The notes under the pieces were generated by a model. The model did not search any database, was not told the origin of the DNA, and saw nothing but the letters and a program-made list of their open reading frames with translations. A stretch of 64,000 bases of DNA, taken from assembly GCF_013337045.2 (NCBI RefSeq), contig NZ_CP118259.1:868001-932000 (forward strand), written 5' to 3'. Of the stretch, positions 18,698 to 27,725 are shown piece after piece. This DNA comes from Agrobacterium vitis (GTDB lineage Bacteria > Pseudomonadota > Alphaproteobacteria > Rhizobiales > Rhizobiaceae). Made by a program: the position numbers and the translations under genes. Numbering within the stretch: position 1 is the stretch's first letter; each line of letters starts with the position of its first letter.

Positions 18698-20014
18698 TCA
18701 CCGTCCCAACGAGACATAATGAGAAAAGCCGTTCTTCTGCGCTTCGTTGGCATTGAACATATTGCGAAGATCGACCAGCACAGGAGAGGCCATAACACTG
18801 GCGATTTCTTTGAAATTATAGGTCTTGAAGACCATCCAGTCGGTGAGGATGACAAGGACATCGGCGCCGGTCGCGGCCTCCTTGGCCGTCTTGGTCATTT
18901 CAACGCCCGGCAACTGGCTTGCGGCGTCATGCGGGCTCGACGGATCGAAAGCCGCAACCTTTGCGCCTTTCGCCTGCAGGGCGGGCAGCATCACCAGGCT
19001 TGTGCTTTCGCGCATATCATCGGTCTGGCCTTTGAAGGTCACGCCCAGCACGGCGATTTTCTTGCCCGCGACATCACCGCCCGCAGCCTCGATCACCCTG
19101 GTGACCATATCGGCCTTGCGCTGGTTGTTGGCATCGACTGCCGAGGAGACGACCCGTGAGTCGATCCCGGCATCGGCGGCAGTTGCCAGAAGCGCGCGGG
19201 TATCCTTGGGAAAGCAGGAGCCGCCCCAGCCCGGGCCGGTATTGAGAAAGGCCCGGCCGATCCGCTTGTCGAGCCCGATGCCATGGGCCACGTCCTCGAC
19301 CGTGGCGCCGACGGCCTCGCACAGATTGGCCATTTCATTGATGAAGCTGATCTTGACGGCGAGAAAGGCGTTGGCGGCATATTTTATCAGTTCAGCCGTC
19401 TCAATCCCGGTGCTGAAGAAGGGAACATTGCCGTTTAGCAGCAGCGGCGCATAAATCCGCTGCATGACCTCGCCAGACTGGGGGGTATCGACGCCGACGA
19501 CGATCCGGTCCGGCTCCAGGAAATCCTTGATGGCGGCGCCTTCGCGCAGAAATTCGGGATTGGACGCAACGGCGATCTGTGCATCCGGGGCGGCATTGGC
19601 CTTGGCAATCTCGAAGACCTGGCGGTTGGTGCCAACCGGCACTGTCGATTTGGTGACGATGACGGTAAAGCCGGTGACGGCCTTGGCAATCTCGGCGGCG
19701 GCGGCAAACACATATTTCAGGTCGGCCCGGTCCGAGCCCGCCTCGGTTGGCGTGCCGACGGCGATGAACACGGCATCGCGGTCCTTGACGCTTGCGGCAA
19801 GGTCGGTGGTGAAGGTGATGCGCCCGGCGGCGACATTGCGCTGCACCAGTTCATCCAGACCCGGCTCATAGATCGGCATCTTGCCCTGATGCAGCATTTC
19901 AATCTTGCGCTGGTCCTTGTCGACGCAGATCACGTCATGGCCCAGCTCGGCAAAGCATGCGCCGCTGACCAGGCCCACATAGCCGGTGCCTACCATGGTA
20001 ATGCGAACGTTCAT
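18698..20014 (-). CDS. UDP-glucose 6-dehydrogenase
   Basis: A 438-residue NAD-dependent enzyme that oxidises UDP-glucose to UDP-glucuronate. The N-terminal GTGYVGLVSG dinucleotide motif is at 8-17. The catalytic cysteine is Cys267 in GWGGSCFPKDT, and the C-terminal nucleotide-sugar domain starts around VLGVTFKGQTDDMRES. The start at 20014 matches the family; the open frame runs on to 20101 without homologous sequence. Its product is the substrate of the decarboxylase encoded two genes upstream (21099-22094). Family symbols used are ugd, rkpK and exo-type names. Confidence 0.95.
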   Translation of the reverse strand: MNVRITMVGTGYVGLVSGACFAELGHDVICVDKDQRKIEMLHQGKMPIYEPGLDELVQRNVAAGRITFTTDLAASVKDRDAVFIAVGTPTEAGSDRADLKYVFAAAAEIAKAVTGFTVIVTKSTVPVGTNRQVFEIAKANAAPDAQIAVASNPEFLREGAAIKDFLEPDRIVVGVDTPQSGEVMQRIYAPLLLNGNVPFFSTGIETAELIKYAANAFLAVKISFINEMANLCEAVGATVEDVAHGIGLDKRIGRAFLNTGPGWGGSCFPKDTRALLATAADAGIDSRVVSSAVDANNQRKADMVTRVIEAAGGDVAGKKIAVLGVTFKGQTDDMRESTSLVMLPALQAKGAKVAAFDPSSPHDAASQLPGVEMTKTAKEAATGADVLVILTDWMVFKTYNFKEIASVMASPVLVDLRNMFNANEAQKNGFSHYVSLGR

Positions 20015-20083
20015 GAATTCTGCCGCTTTCCTGTCAAAGGGTGTGGGATGGGCGGGGGGTATACGGTGGACGGGACTGCCTTG

Positions 20084-20100
20084 TGGTTCGCGTCGAACCA
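20084..20100. promoter_or_regulatory. Short palindrome upstream of the UDP-glucose dehydrogenase gene
   Basis: A perfect 7-bp inverted repeat, TGGTTCG and CGAACCA around CGT, lies about 70 bp before the dehydrogenase start in the 113-bp gap after the epimerase gene. No U tract follows it on either strand, so an operator or mRNA hairpin is more likely than a terminator. No regulator is implied. Confidence 0.3.
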
Positions 20101-20127
20101 TGTCAACAATCCCTGGTTTTATTGGCC

Positions 20128-21102
20128 TTAATTGCGGTGTGCCTTGAACCAGTCCGCCGCCGTTTTAACGATCAGGTTGATATCGGTATATTGGGGCGTC
20201 CAGCCCAGCAGGCTGCGGGCCTTGTCTCCGGAAGCGTAGAGAATCGGCGCATCGCCAGCCCGCCTTGGCGCATATTTGATCGGAACGGCCGCGCCGACCG
20301 CCTGAGACACCGCGTCCAGCAACTCCTTGACCGATGTACCCTTGCCGGTCGCCAGATTGAACGCGCTGCTTTCGCCACCCTTTTGCAGGTAGTCGATGGC
20401 CAGGACATGGGCGTCAGCGAGATCGCAGACATGGATATAGTCGCGGACGGCGGTACCATCAGGCGTATTATAATCGGTGCCGAACACATTGAATTCGGTC
20501 TGCCGCATGGCTGCCAGAACCGCCAGCGGAATGGCATGGGTTTCCGGATCGTGACGTTCGCCAAGATCGCCTTCCGGATCAAGACCGGCGGCGTTGAAAT
20601 AGCGCATGGCCACCCATTTCAATCCATAGGCATGGCCGTAATCCTTCAGCGCCTGCTCAATGACAAGCTTGGAAAATCCATAGGGATTGACCGGGCTCTG
20701 CGGAGCTTCCTCGACGATTGGCAGGCTTTTGACCTCACCATACGTGGCGCAGGTCGAGGAAAACACGATGGTGTCAACGCCGTTGCGGCGCATGGCATCC
20801 AACAGGCAGACCGAACCATGGATGTTGTTATTGTAATATTTCGCCGGGTCCGTCACCGATTCGCCAACAGCGGCGAAGGCTGCGAAATGCATCACGCATT
20901 CCGGCTTGTATTGGCTGAGAACCGCATCAAGCCGTGCGCCATCGGCAATGTCACCGTGTTCGAACGGACCCCATTTCACCGAATCCGCGTGGCCGTGAAC
21001 CAGGTTGTCATAGACCACAGGTGTGTAACCCGCCTTGGACAAAGCCTTGCAGGCATGGCTTCCGATATAGCCGGCTCCGCCGACAACAAGGATATTCTTC
21101 AT
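20128..21102 (-). CDS. galE: UDP-glucose 4-epimerase
   Basis: A 324-residue extended SDR that interconverts UDP-glucose and UDP-galactose. It has [19 protein letters not shown] at the N-terminus, SSTCATYGE in the middle and the [10 protein letters not shown] catalytic segment. Rhizobial homologs supplying exopolysaccharide galactose are called exoB. The start overlaps the stop of the upstream decarboxylase by 4 bp (21099-21102), so the two are co-translated. Confidence 0.94.
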   Translation of the reverse strand: MKNILVVGGAGYIGSHACKALSKAGYTPVVYDNLVHGHADSVKWGPFEHGDIADGARLDAVLSQYKPECVMHFAAFAAVGESVTDPAKYYNNNIHGSVCLLDAMRRNGVDTIVFSSTCATYGEVKSLPIVEEAPQSPVNPYGFSKLVIEQALKDYGHAYGLKWVAMRYFNAAGLDPEGDLGERHDPETHAIPLAVLAAMRQTEFNVFGTDYNTPDGTAVRDYIHVCDLADAHVLAIDYLQKGGESSAFNLATGKGTSVKELLDAVSQAVGAAVPIKYAPRRAGDAPILYASGDKARSLLGWTPQYTDINLIVKTAADWFKAHRN

Positions 21103-22094
21103 GACAATGTATCCAGATTGATGTTGGCAGCACTGGTGTTAATGGTGCGTCCCGTTTCCGCCGCGAAATACGGGATCGACCGCTTCAGTCCTTCACGCAG
21201 CCGCACTTTCGGCTCCCAGCCCAGCAATTGCCCGGCAAGGGTGATGTCGGGACGCCGCAGCAGAGGATCGTCCTTCGGCAGCGGCCTGTCGATGATAACC
21301 GACCGGCTGCCGGTCATTTCCAGAATGATGTCTGCCAGTTCCCTTACGGTAAATTCGCCGGGATCGCCGATATTCACAGGCCCGGTGATCGAGGCGTCAG
21401 AGCGCATCAGTCGGAAAAATCCCTCGATCAGATCATCGACATAGCAGAAGGACCGGGTCTGCGTGCCGCCGCCATAAAGCTCCAGCGGCGCCTCTTCCAG
21501 GGCGCGGACGATGAAGTTGGAGACCACCCGTCCGTCCTGCGGGTCCATGTTGGGACCATAGGTATTGAAAATCCGCACCACCTTGATTTCAACGCCATGC
21601 TGGCGGTGATAATCGAAACAAAGGGTTTCGGCGGCGCGCTTGCCTTCGTCATAGCAGGCCCGCGGCCCTATCGTGTTGACCGCGCCACGGTAGCTTTCCG
21701 TCTGCGGATGAACCTGCGGATCGCCGTAGATCTCGCTGGTTGATGCTTGAAACACCCGCGCGCCGCAGGCGACAGCCAGGTCCAGCACGTTTTTCATGCC
21801 AAGCACATTGATCAGCATCGTGCCGACAGGATCGATCTGATATTGCGGCGGCGAGGCGGGGCAGGCGAGATTCCAGATCTCGTCATAGTCGCCTTGCGGC
21901 AAGGGATCGCGGACATCCGCCTGGATAAAGGACAGTTTGGGATTGGCCAGCAGAGGTTCGATATTCTTGCGCCGTCCGGTCTGGAGATTGTCCAGGCAGA
22001 CCACATCGCAGCCTTCGTCAAGCAATCGTGCGCAGACGTGGGAACCGAGAAATCCAGCGCCGCCGGTCACCAATGCCGTCCGTGTCTTTCCCAT
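21099..22094 (-). CDS. UDP-glucuronate decarboxylase (UDP-xylose synthase type)
   Basis: A 331-residue extended SDR of the UXS family, which converts UDP-glucuronate to UDP-xylose. It has [19 protein letters not shown], the characteristic [16 protein letters not shown] segment, STSEIYGDP and the catalytic [11 protein letters not shown]. The ATG at 22094 has AGAGGA upstream; one ten codons earlier (22124) is possible. With the dehydrogenase two genes downstream it forms a UDP-glucose to UDP-xylose route. A UDP-glucuronate epimerase is less likely because the SPPQYQIDP signature is decarboxylase-like. Confidence 0.88.
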   Translation of the reverse strand: MGKTRTALVTGGAGFLGSHVCARLLDEGCDVVCLDNLQTGRRKNIEPLLANPKLSFIQADVRDPLPQGDYDEIWNLACPASPPQYQIDPVGTMLINVLGMKNVLDLAVACGARVFQASTSEIYGDPQVHPQTESYRGAVNTIGPRACYDEGKRAAETLCFDYHRQHGVEIKVVRIFNTYGPNMDPQDGRVVSNFIVRALEEAPLELYGGGTQTRSFCYVDDLIEGFFRLMRSDASITGPVNIGDPGEFTVRELADIILEMTGSRSVIIDRPLPKDDPLLRRPDITLAGQLLGWEPKVRLREGLKRSIPYFAAETGRTINTSAANINLDTLS

Positions 22095-22231
22095 AGCGTC
22101 CTCTTGCAGTCCGTTGCCGTTCATGTAGGGGAAGGGGTCAGGCCCTGTCAATTCCAGGCCACCAGCAATCAACCATTATGAGCGACGACACTCGCAACCC
22201 GCACGTTGCCGATGCCTTTGCACCCGTTCCG

Positions 22232-23632
22232 TCAATCCTCATTGCCCTGCTGGCGCGATTTCAGTTTCGATCCGGCAATGCGCGCCACCAGATCCGGCAG
22301 GCTTTCGATTTCGCCCCATTTGCCGGTGCGTTTCGGCAGATCGACGGAGGAGGCGGGCAAAACGGCGGAGGAAAAGCCAAGCTTTTCGGCCTCTTTCAAC
22401 CGCTGCGCCGTATGCGATACCGGTCGTACAGCACCCGACAGGCTGATTTCGCCAAAATAAACGCAATCGGCGGGCAGGGCGACGCCAGCCAGCGATGAGA
22501 CCAGGGCCGAGGCAATCGCCATATCGGCAGCGGGTTCTGTGATTCGGTAACCGCCTGCCACATTCAGATAGACATCGTGCTGGCCAAGTCTGACGCCGCA
22601 ATGAGCCTCCAGCACGGCGAGAATCATCGCCAGGCGGCTGGAATCCCAGCCGACCACGGCCCGGCGCGGCGTGCCAAGCGCTGTCGCGGCCACGAGAGCC
22701 TGTACTTCGACCAGCACGGGACGTGTGCCTTCCATGCCGGCAAACACCGCAGCGCCTGGCGCTTTTTCATTGCGCTCGCCCAGAAACAGTTCCGATGGAT
22801 TGGCGACTTCGCGCAGGCCCCGATCCGACATTTCGAACACGCCGATCTCGTCGGTTGGGCCAAATCGGTTTTTGACGGTGCGCAGGATGCGGTAATGGTG
22901 ACCCCGATCGCCTTCGAAATACAGCACGGCATCGACCATGTGCTCGACGACGCGGGGACCGGCAATCTGGCCTTCCTTGGTGACGTGGCCGACCAGAACC
23001 ATGGTGGCGCCAGTCTGCTTGGCAAAACGAATCATCGCCTGCACGCCGGTGCGCACCTGCGTCACCGTGCCGGGGGCCGAATCGGCAGTATCGCTCCACA
23101 GAGTCTGGATCGAATCGATGATGACAAGATCGGGCCGTTTGCCCTCGGAAATCGTCGCCAGAATGTCCTCGACATTGGTTTCCGCTGCCAGCAGTACATC
23201 GGTATCGGCGGCATTCAGCCGCTGGGCGCGCAGCCGCACCTGCGCCACGGCCTCTTCGCCCGAGACATAGACGACGCGGTGCCCCTGCCGCGACAAGGCG
23301 GCGGCGGCCTGCATCAGCAGGGTGGATTTACCGATGCCCGGATCGCCGCCGATCAGCACGGCAGAGCCGCGCACAAAACCTCCGCCGGTTGCCCGGTCCA
23401 GCTCCGACAGGCCGGTCGGAATGCGCGGCGCCTCCTCGATTTCGCCAGACAGCGAGGTCAGCGTCACCGCCCGGCCTTTCTTTGGCACCTTGCCGGGACC
23501 AGAGCCGATGCCACCCATCGGATCTTCCTCGACAATGGTGTTCCATTGTGCGCAACCATCGCATTTGCCAGCCCAGCGGCTGTGAACCGTGCCGCAGTTC
23601 TGGCAGATGAATTGGGTCTTGGCCTTGGCCAT
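22232..23632 (-). CDS. radA: DNA repair protein RadA
   Basis: A 466-residue RadA/Sms recombination helicase that drives branch migration. In order: the N-terminal zinc finger (CQNCGTVHSRWAGKCDGC), Walker A GGDPGIGKST, the family motif KNRFGPTDEIGVF, and a C-terminal Lon-like domain ending near SVDLPKRTGKWGEI. Start at 23632 follows the family N-terminus MAKAKTQF. In relatives it is usually close to alr and cvpA; here it is separated from both by accessory genes. Confidence 0.96.
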   Translation of the reverse strand: MAKAKTQFICQNCGTVHSRWAGKCDGCAQWNTIVEEDPMGGIGSGPGKVPKKGRAVTLTSLSGEIEEAPRIPTGLSELDRATGGGFVRGSAVLIGGDPGIGKSTLLMQAAAALSRQGHRVVYVSGEEAVAQVRLRAQRLNAADTDVLLAAETNVEDILATISEGKRPDLVIIDSIQTLWSDTADSAPGTVTQVRTGVQAMIRFAKQTGATMVLVGHVTKEGQIAGPRVVEHMVDAVLYFEGDRGHHYRILRTVKNRFGPTDEIGVFEMSDRGLREVANPSELFLGERNEKAPGAAVFAGMEGTRPVLVEVQALVAATALGTPRRAVVGWDSSRLAMILAVLEAHCGVRLGQHDVYLNVAGGYRITEPAADMAIASALVSSLAGVALPADCVYFGEISLSGAVRPVSHTAQRLKEAEKLGFSSAVLPASSVDLPKRTGKWGEIESLPDLVARIAGSKLKSRQQGNED

Positions 23633-23737
23633 GCATTGCCTTTCGCGCAGGCGCCCCGAAATTCGGAACAAACTGTGAATCTACCCTTTCAGGTAGGGGA
23701 AATGGCTCCCTTATGCAAGGCCAGAATTTGGGTGGGG

Positions 23738-23780
23738 AACGTGGCTCCCGATTTTCCCGAAAAGACAAACGAAAACAAAA
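23738..23780. repeat. Dispersed gene-tail repeat, copy 1
   Basis: Contains the motif CCCGATTTTCCCGAAAAGAC followed by AAACGAAAACAAAA. Related copies lie at 41741-41774, 56931-56968 and, less well conserved, 48909-48935. All are intergenic. From memory, similar short elements are common in Rhizobium and Agrobacterium chromosomes. Confidence 0.6.
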
Positions 23781-23812
23781 GACGCGGCGGTTTATCTGGT
23801 CCAATCCGAACC

Positions 23813-24856
23813 TTAAAGACCCCAGAATTTCAAGGTTTTGGTTTTGGTTTTGGAGCCGGCCCAAAGAATGTAACCATTGGGTGTCACGTCATGGATTTTA
23901 AACGTGGATTGGACATTTGGATAGAGATTGGCGTGGACGATGCTTGGCACGACCTGCGCTTTCGCGGTGGCGTAGTCACTCCAGGTCACGCCATGTGAGG
24001 TTGTCCAGTCATTGCTGGGTTCTTCCCCGGTTGTGTAGAGCTGCGGCGACAAAATATCGATATTGGCATCGTCGAAGAAAGCGAACATCAGGGATTTGGC
24101 ATCGGCTATTCCGAAGGGAGCGGAATGGCTGACTGTCACCAGCACTTTGAAGCCAGCGGCCCGCGCATTGGCAAAGGATTGGTGGAATGCGCCACTCAAA
24201 CCGCGATTGCCTTCCTCTATATCATAGGCGATGCCTTTATAAGCGGAAAATGCCCCAGACTTGATGCAGGCGTCGATGCTCTGCAAAGTGGATGCGCTGA
24301 AACGTCCACTGGCGTTCCCGCCACCAAGGGTGATGTATTTTTCTCCGACAAGCGATGGGAGGATGGGAGCGCTCTGGGCGAGTGCTTTGGTCGGATTGGA
24401 ATAGCCACTGAAGGCAAGGTCCATCGTGGTATTACTGGGGCCTGCTGCACGATGCCACGTTTTGTGCCAGTAGCCAATGTTTTCTGGCGGAGCAGGATGC
24501 GGGGTGGGGACTGAATGAGCGCCCGTTGCAGGGATGGCGATCAGGCCCCCAATTTGCAGATCGGTTCCAGAAATATGCGAATTGGCCGCCGCGATCTGTT
24601 TGGCCGTGACACTTGCGCAGTCGTTGACGGTTGCTGCTATGCTGACGAAGGTATCGCCGGGCTGCACGGTGTAGCGCAGCGCTGGAATACCTTTGGTCCC
24701 GGAGGGAACCGAAAGGACCTGCAAAGCCAATGGTTCCGGCATGGACGTGGCGGCTTCAATCTCTGCTGCCGTCACTCCGGCGCAGGCGGCGATTTGCTTG
24801 GCAATGCTTGTGAAGGTGTCGCCTTTTTGAATTGTGTAGAAAAATGTCCCCAACAT
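23813..24856 (-). CDS. LysM-LysM protein with GH18-like C-terminal domain
   Basis: A 347-residue protein. Two LysM modules cover about 5-53 (FYTIQKGDTFTSIAKQI) and 61-109 (YTVQPGDTFVSIAATV), each with a single central Cys (ACAGVT, DCASVT). After a Pro-rich linker (PTPHPAPPEN), residues about 127-347 resemble a GH18-type TIM barrel: GYWHKTW, KYITLGGG, GIAYDIEEG as the probable catalytic strand, and DILSPQLY. LysM binds GlcNAc polymers, so peptidoglycan or chitin is the likely ligand. No signal peptide is visible. The start has AAGGGA at good spacing. It sits between alr and radA and looks like an accessory insertion. Confidence 0.7.
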   Translation of the reverse strand: MLGTFFYTIQKGDTFTSIAKQIAACAGVTAAEIEAATSMPEPLALQVLSVPSGTKGIPALRYTVQPGDTFVSIAATVNDCASVTAKQIAAANSHISGTDLQIGGLIAIPATGAHSVPTPHPAPPENIGYWHKTWHRAAGPSNTTMDLAFSGYSNPTKALAQSAPILPSLVGEKYITLGGGNASGRFSASTLQSIDACIKSGAFSAYKGIAYDIEEGNRGLSGAFHQSFANARAAGFKVLVTVSHSAPFGIADAKSLMFAFFDDANIDILSPQLYTTGEEPSNDWTTSHGVTWSDYATAKAQVVPSIVHANLYPNVQSTFKIHDVTPNGYILWAGSKTKTKTLKFWGL

Positions 24857-24927
24857 ATAATTTCCCTTGGTTGCATCTGCGACAACCGTGTTGTTGCAGG
24901 AATGGCAATCAAGGGATGTGATTTTTG

Positions 24928-26112
24928 CTACACTCCGTGATCGGAACGGTCATCGGCCTCCAGATAATGCCGTTCATAGCGCAGGCCGAGGCCGGTCAGC
25001 ATTTCATAGCCGATTGTTCCTGCCGCCCGGGCGACGTCATCAATGGGCATGTTTGGTCCGAACAGTTCGATATAGTCGCCGGCGGCAATCGCTTTTTCCG
25101 GCACGTCACTGACGTCGAAGATCGTCATGTCCATGGTGATGCGGCCAACAACCGGCACCTTGTATCCGGCGATAGAGCCATAGGCCCCCGGCGATCCGGT
25201 ATCGCGTAATGTCGTGCCGTGGCCTGAGAGATTGCGCAGGTAACCATCGGCATAGCCGACGGAGGCAATGGCCAGACGGCTTTCTCTCGCCAACTTGCAG
25301 GTGGCGCCGTAGCTGACGGTTTCCCCGCTCTTGGCCTGGCGGACCTGGAGAATGCGCGCCTCGGCCTTGACCACTGGACGCATCGGGTTGGGCAGGCCCG
25401 TGACCGCTTCGCCGCCGTAAAGCGCGATGCCGGGGCGGGTGAGGTCGAAATGATAATCGGGGCCGAGTAAAGTTCCAGCAGAGGCTGAAAGGCTTGATTC
25501 AATTCCCTCGAAAGCCGCGCTAACCTGATGAAAAGCCTGCAATTGCTGCTGGTTCATCGGCGAGGATGGATCGTCTGCGCAGGCGAGATGGCTCAAAATC
25601 AGCACCGGTGAAAAGCTGGCCGGGCGCGAAACGTCAGTCGCCAGAAACAAGGCGTCGTCCATGCTGAGGCCCAAACGGTTGAAGCCAGTATCGACATGCA
25701 GGGCGCATGGATGTTCGCCATGCTCGGCCACGGTCCGCATCCAGAATGCCAGCTGCTCCTCACTGGCAATCACCGGCACCAGATCGTGCTCGAAAAACAG
25801 CGGTTCCATTCCCTCCCAGATCCCTGACAGCACGAAAATCCGGGCGTCCGGCGCATAGGTCCGCAAGGTCGCGCCTTCCGATGGCAGCGCCACGAAAAAA
25901 TCCCGCGCACCGGCATTGTAAAGTGTCTGCCCTGCATCCTCGATACCAATGCCGTAGCCATCGGCCTTCACCACGGCGCCCGCCCGCGCCTGGCCGGATC
26001 GCTTCGCCATCTCGCGCCAATTGTCGGCCAGCGCCTGGAGGTCGATTGTCACACGCAGCGGTGCGGTCAGGAATTCATCGGAAGGGGGGATGGAAAAGGC
26101 AGGAAGGGTCAT
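24928..26112 (-). CDS. alr: Alanine racemase
   Basis: A 394-residue PLP enzyme making D-alanine for peptidoglycan. The PLP lysine is Lys49 in AVVKADGYGIG. The second catalytic base is the Tyr in VSYGATCKL, and GRITMDMTIFD near the C-terminus is a family hallmark. The start at 26112 (MTLPAF) is preferred over the in-frame extension to 26157. It is divergent from the AraC-type regulator gene, with 89 bp between the two starts. Confidence 0.95.
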   Translation of the reverse strand: MTLPAFSIPPSDEFLTAPLRVTIDLQALADNWREMAKRSGQARAGAVVKADGYGIGIEDAGQTLYNAGARDFFVALPSEGATLRTYAPDARIFVLSGIWEGMEPLFFEHDLVPVIASEEQLAFWMRTVAEHGEHPCALHVDTGFNRLGLSMDDALFLATDVSRPASFSPVLILSHLACADDPSSPMNQQQLQAFHQVSAAFEGIESSLSASAGTLLGPDYHFDLTRPGIALYGGEAVTGLPNPMRPVVKAEARILQVRQAKSGETVSYGATCKLARESRLAIASVGYADGYLRNLSGHGTTLRDTGSPGAYGSIAGYKVPVVGRITMDMTIFDVSDVPEKAIAAGDYIELFGPNMPIDDVARAAGTIGYEMLTGLGLRYERHYLEADDRSDHGV

Positions 26113-26201
26113 GGAAACAGCTTTTTGCAAACAATAATGGTAGCCGGACCCTATCACTTTTCTTCAAGACTGGAATGCCGGGCTGGTGTTATTGTCTGGC
26201 G

Positions 26202-27056
26202 ATGAACATGCTTTCACCGGTTTCCACCAGCCTTGCGTCAGTGCCCATTCGGGAGCAGACCCGCTTCTGGCGGGATGCCCGGTTTGGCGGCATGAAATGC
26301 ATGAGCGCGACCTTCGTCACCCATCGGTTTTCCCCGCATGCCCATGAGCATTTCGGCATCGGCGCCATGGAGACGGGACAGAAAATTGCCACTATTCGCG
26401 GCTGCCGGCAGATTTGTGGACCGGGCGATCTCTATCTGATCAATCCGGAGGAGATCCACGATGGCAGTCCTGCGGGTGGGGTCTATCGATATCGGATGAT
26501 CTATCCGTCGGTCGCCATGGTGTGCGACGTTCTGCAAGAGACGAGCAAGAGACCGTCGTGGGGAACGCCGTCCTTTCGCCAACAGATCGTCACAGATCCG
26601 GCTTTGGCGCAGGCCTTTAACAGGATGCACAGGCAAATAGAGCAGGCAGATGGAATGCTCGGTGCCGAAGAGGGGATGCTGGACATACTCACCGCTCTTT
26701 TCACCCGCCATGGCGTTGTTGCGCCTGCGTCCTCTGCTGCTCGCCCCGACACGGCGATGGCGAGGGTGAGAGACTATCTCCATGCGAATTTTGCTGAGGA
26801 TATCGGCCTTGAGCATCTGGCGGGGTTGGTTGGCTGTAGCCGCGCGCATTTGATCCGCAGCTTTCGCGCCACCTATCACATTACGCCCCATGCCTACCTG
26901 ACACTTCGGCGCATTCGAGAAGCGGAGTCCATGCTGGCCAAGGACGCTGCGCCTGCCGATGTTGCCTTTGCCTGCGGCTTTGCCGATCAGGCGCATTTTA
27001 CCCGCAATTTCAAGGCGCGGATGGGCATGACCCCGGCGCAATTTCGCCGGGGATAG
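26202..27056 (+). CDS. AraC-family transcriptional regulator
   Basis: A 284-residue regulator with an N-terminal cupin-like sensor (FSPHAHEHFGIGAMETG, GPGDLYLINPEEIHDG). The C-terminal AraC DNA-binding domain has two helix-turn-helix units, DIGLEHLAGLVGCSRAHLIR and APADVAFACGFADQAHFTR, then FKARMGMTPAQFRRG. The open frame extends far upstream, but that part is antisense to alr, so the ATG at 26202 is taken. It ends 9 bp from the convergent ABC permease gene. The target is unknown; the divergent alr and the nearby importer are candidates. Confidence 0.88.
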   Translation: MNMLSPVSTSLASVPIREQTRFWRDARFGGMKCMSATFVTHRFSPHAHEHFGIGAMETGQKIATIRGCRQICGPGDLYLINPEEIHDGSPAGGVYRYRMIYPSVAMVCDVLQETSKRPSWGTPSFRQQIVTDPALAQAFNRMHRQIEQADGMLGAEEGMLDILTALFTRHGVVAPASSAARPDTAMARVRDYLHANFAEDIGLEHLAGLVGCSRAHLIRSFRATYHITPHAYLTLRRIREAESMLAKDAAPADVAFACGFADQAHFTRNFKARMGMTPAQFRRG

Positions 27057-27065
27057 GTTGAGGGA

Positions 27066-27725
27066 TCAATGCCCGACCGGTGCCGCGCCAAACCGGCGTT
27101 CCAGATATTTGGAATAGCGCGACAGCGGGTAGCAGATGGCGAAATAGAACAGCGCGACCAAGCCATAGACGGTGAAGGGCTGAAAAGTGGCATTGGTGAC
27201 GATGGTTCCGGCCTTTGACAATTCAACGAAACCGATGATCGAGGTCAGGGCCGTGCCTTTGACCACCTGAACCGAAAAACCCGCCGTTGGGGGAATGGCG
27301 ATCCGCATGGCCTGCGGCAGGATGATCAGCCGCATCTGCTGGCGATAGGTGAGGGCCAGGCTGGTGCCCGCTTCCCACTGGCCCTTTGGCACGGCTTCGA
27401 CGCAGCCGCGCCAGATCTCAGTCAGGAAAGCCGAGGTCCAGCAGGTCAGCGCCACACCGGCGGCGAGCCAGGCGGGAACGTCGATACCGAACAGGCCGAG
27501 ACCGAAAAAGGCGATGAACAGCTGCATCAGCAGCGGCGTGCCTTGGAAAAATTCAATGAAGCCACGCGCGAAGATCCGGGGCATGCGCTGTTTGGCAATG
27601 CGCAGCATCAAGATCACCAGTCCCAACGCGCCGCCGCACAGGAAGGACATCAGTGACAGAACCAGGGTCCAGCGGGCAGCCAGCAACAGATTACGAGCGA
27701 TATCCCAGAGGGTGAACTCAATCAT
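27066..27725 (-). CDS. Amino-acid ABC transporter permease (second)
   Basis: A 219-residue HAAT-type inner-membrane permease with about five membrane spans. The EAA loop shows TSLALTYRQQMRLIILPQAMRIAIPP, with the conserved Gly nearby. It overlaps the preceding permease gene by 4 bp (27722-27725), so the two probably form a heterodimer. The family imports polar amino acids; specificity cannot be read from sequence. No ATP-binding subunit gene follows, because the convergent AraC gene ends 9 bp away. Confidence 0.9.
   Translation of the reverse strand: MIEFTLWDIARNLLLAARWTLVLSLMSFLCGGALGLVILMLRIAKQRMPRIFARGFIEFFQGTPLLMQLFIAFFGLGLFGIDVPAWLAAGVALTCWTSAFLTEIWRGCVEAVPKGQWEAGTSLALTYRQQMRLIILPQAMRIAIPPTAGFSVQVVKGTALTSIIGFVELSKAGTIVTNATFQPFTVYGLVALFYFAICYPLSRYSKYLERRFGAAPVGH

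Noticed and set aside
20041..21444. A 467-codon plus-strand frame
   Set aside because: It is antisense to galE and the UDP-glucuronate decarboxylase gene, both of which have clear catalytic motifs.
22577..23998. A 473-codon plus-strand frame
   Set aside because: It lies opposite radA and has no recognisable domain; the radA motifs are unambiguous.
25707..26201. Upstream extension of the AraC-type regulator frame
   Set aside because: The extra 165 codons are antisense to alr and Arg/Pro/Ser-rich; the cupin domain begins after the ATG at 26202.
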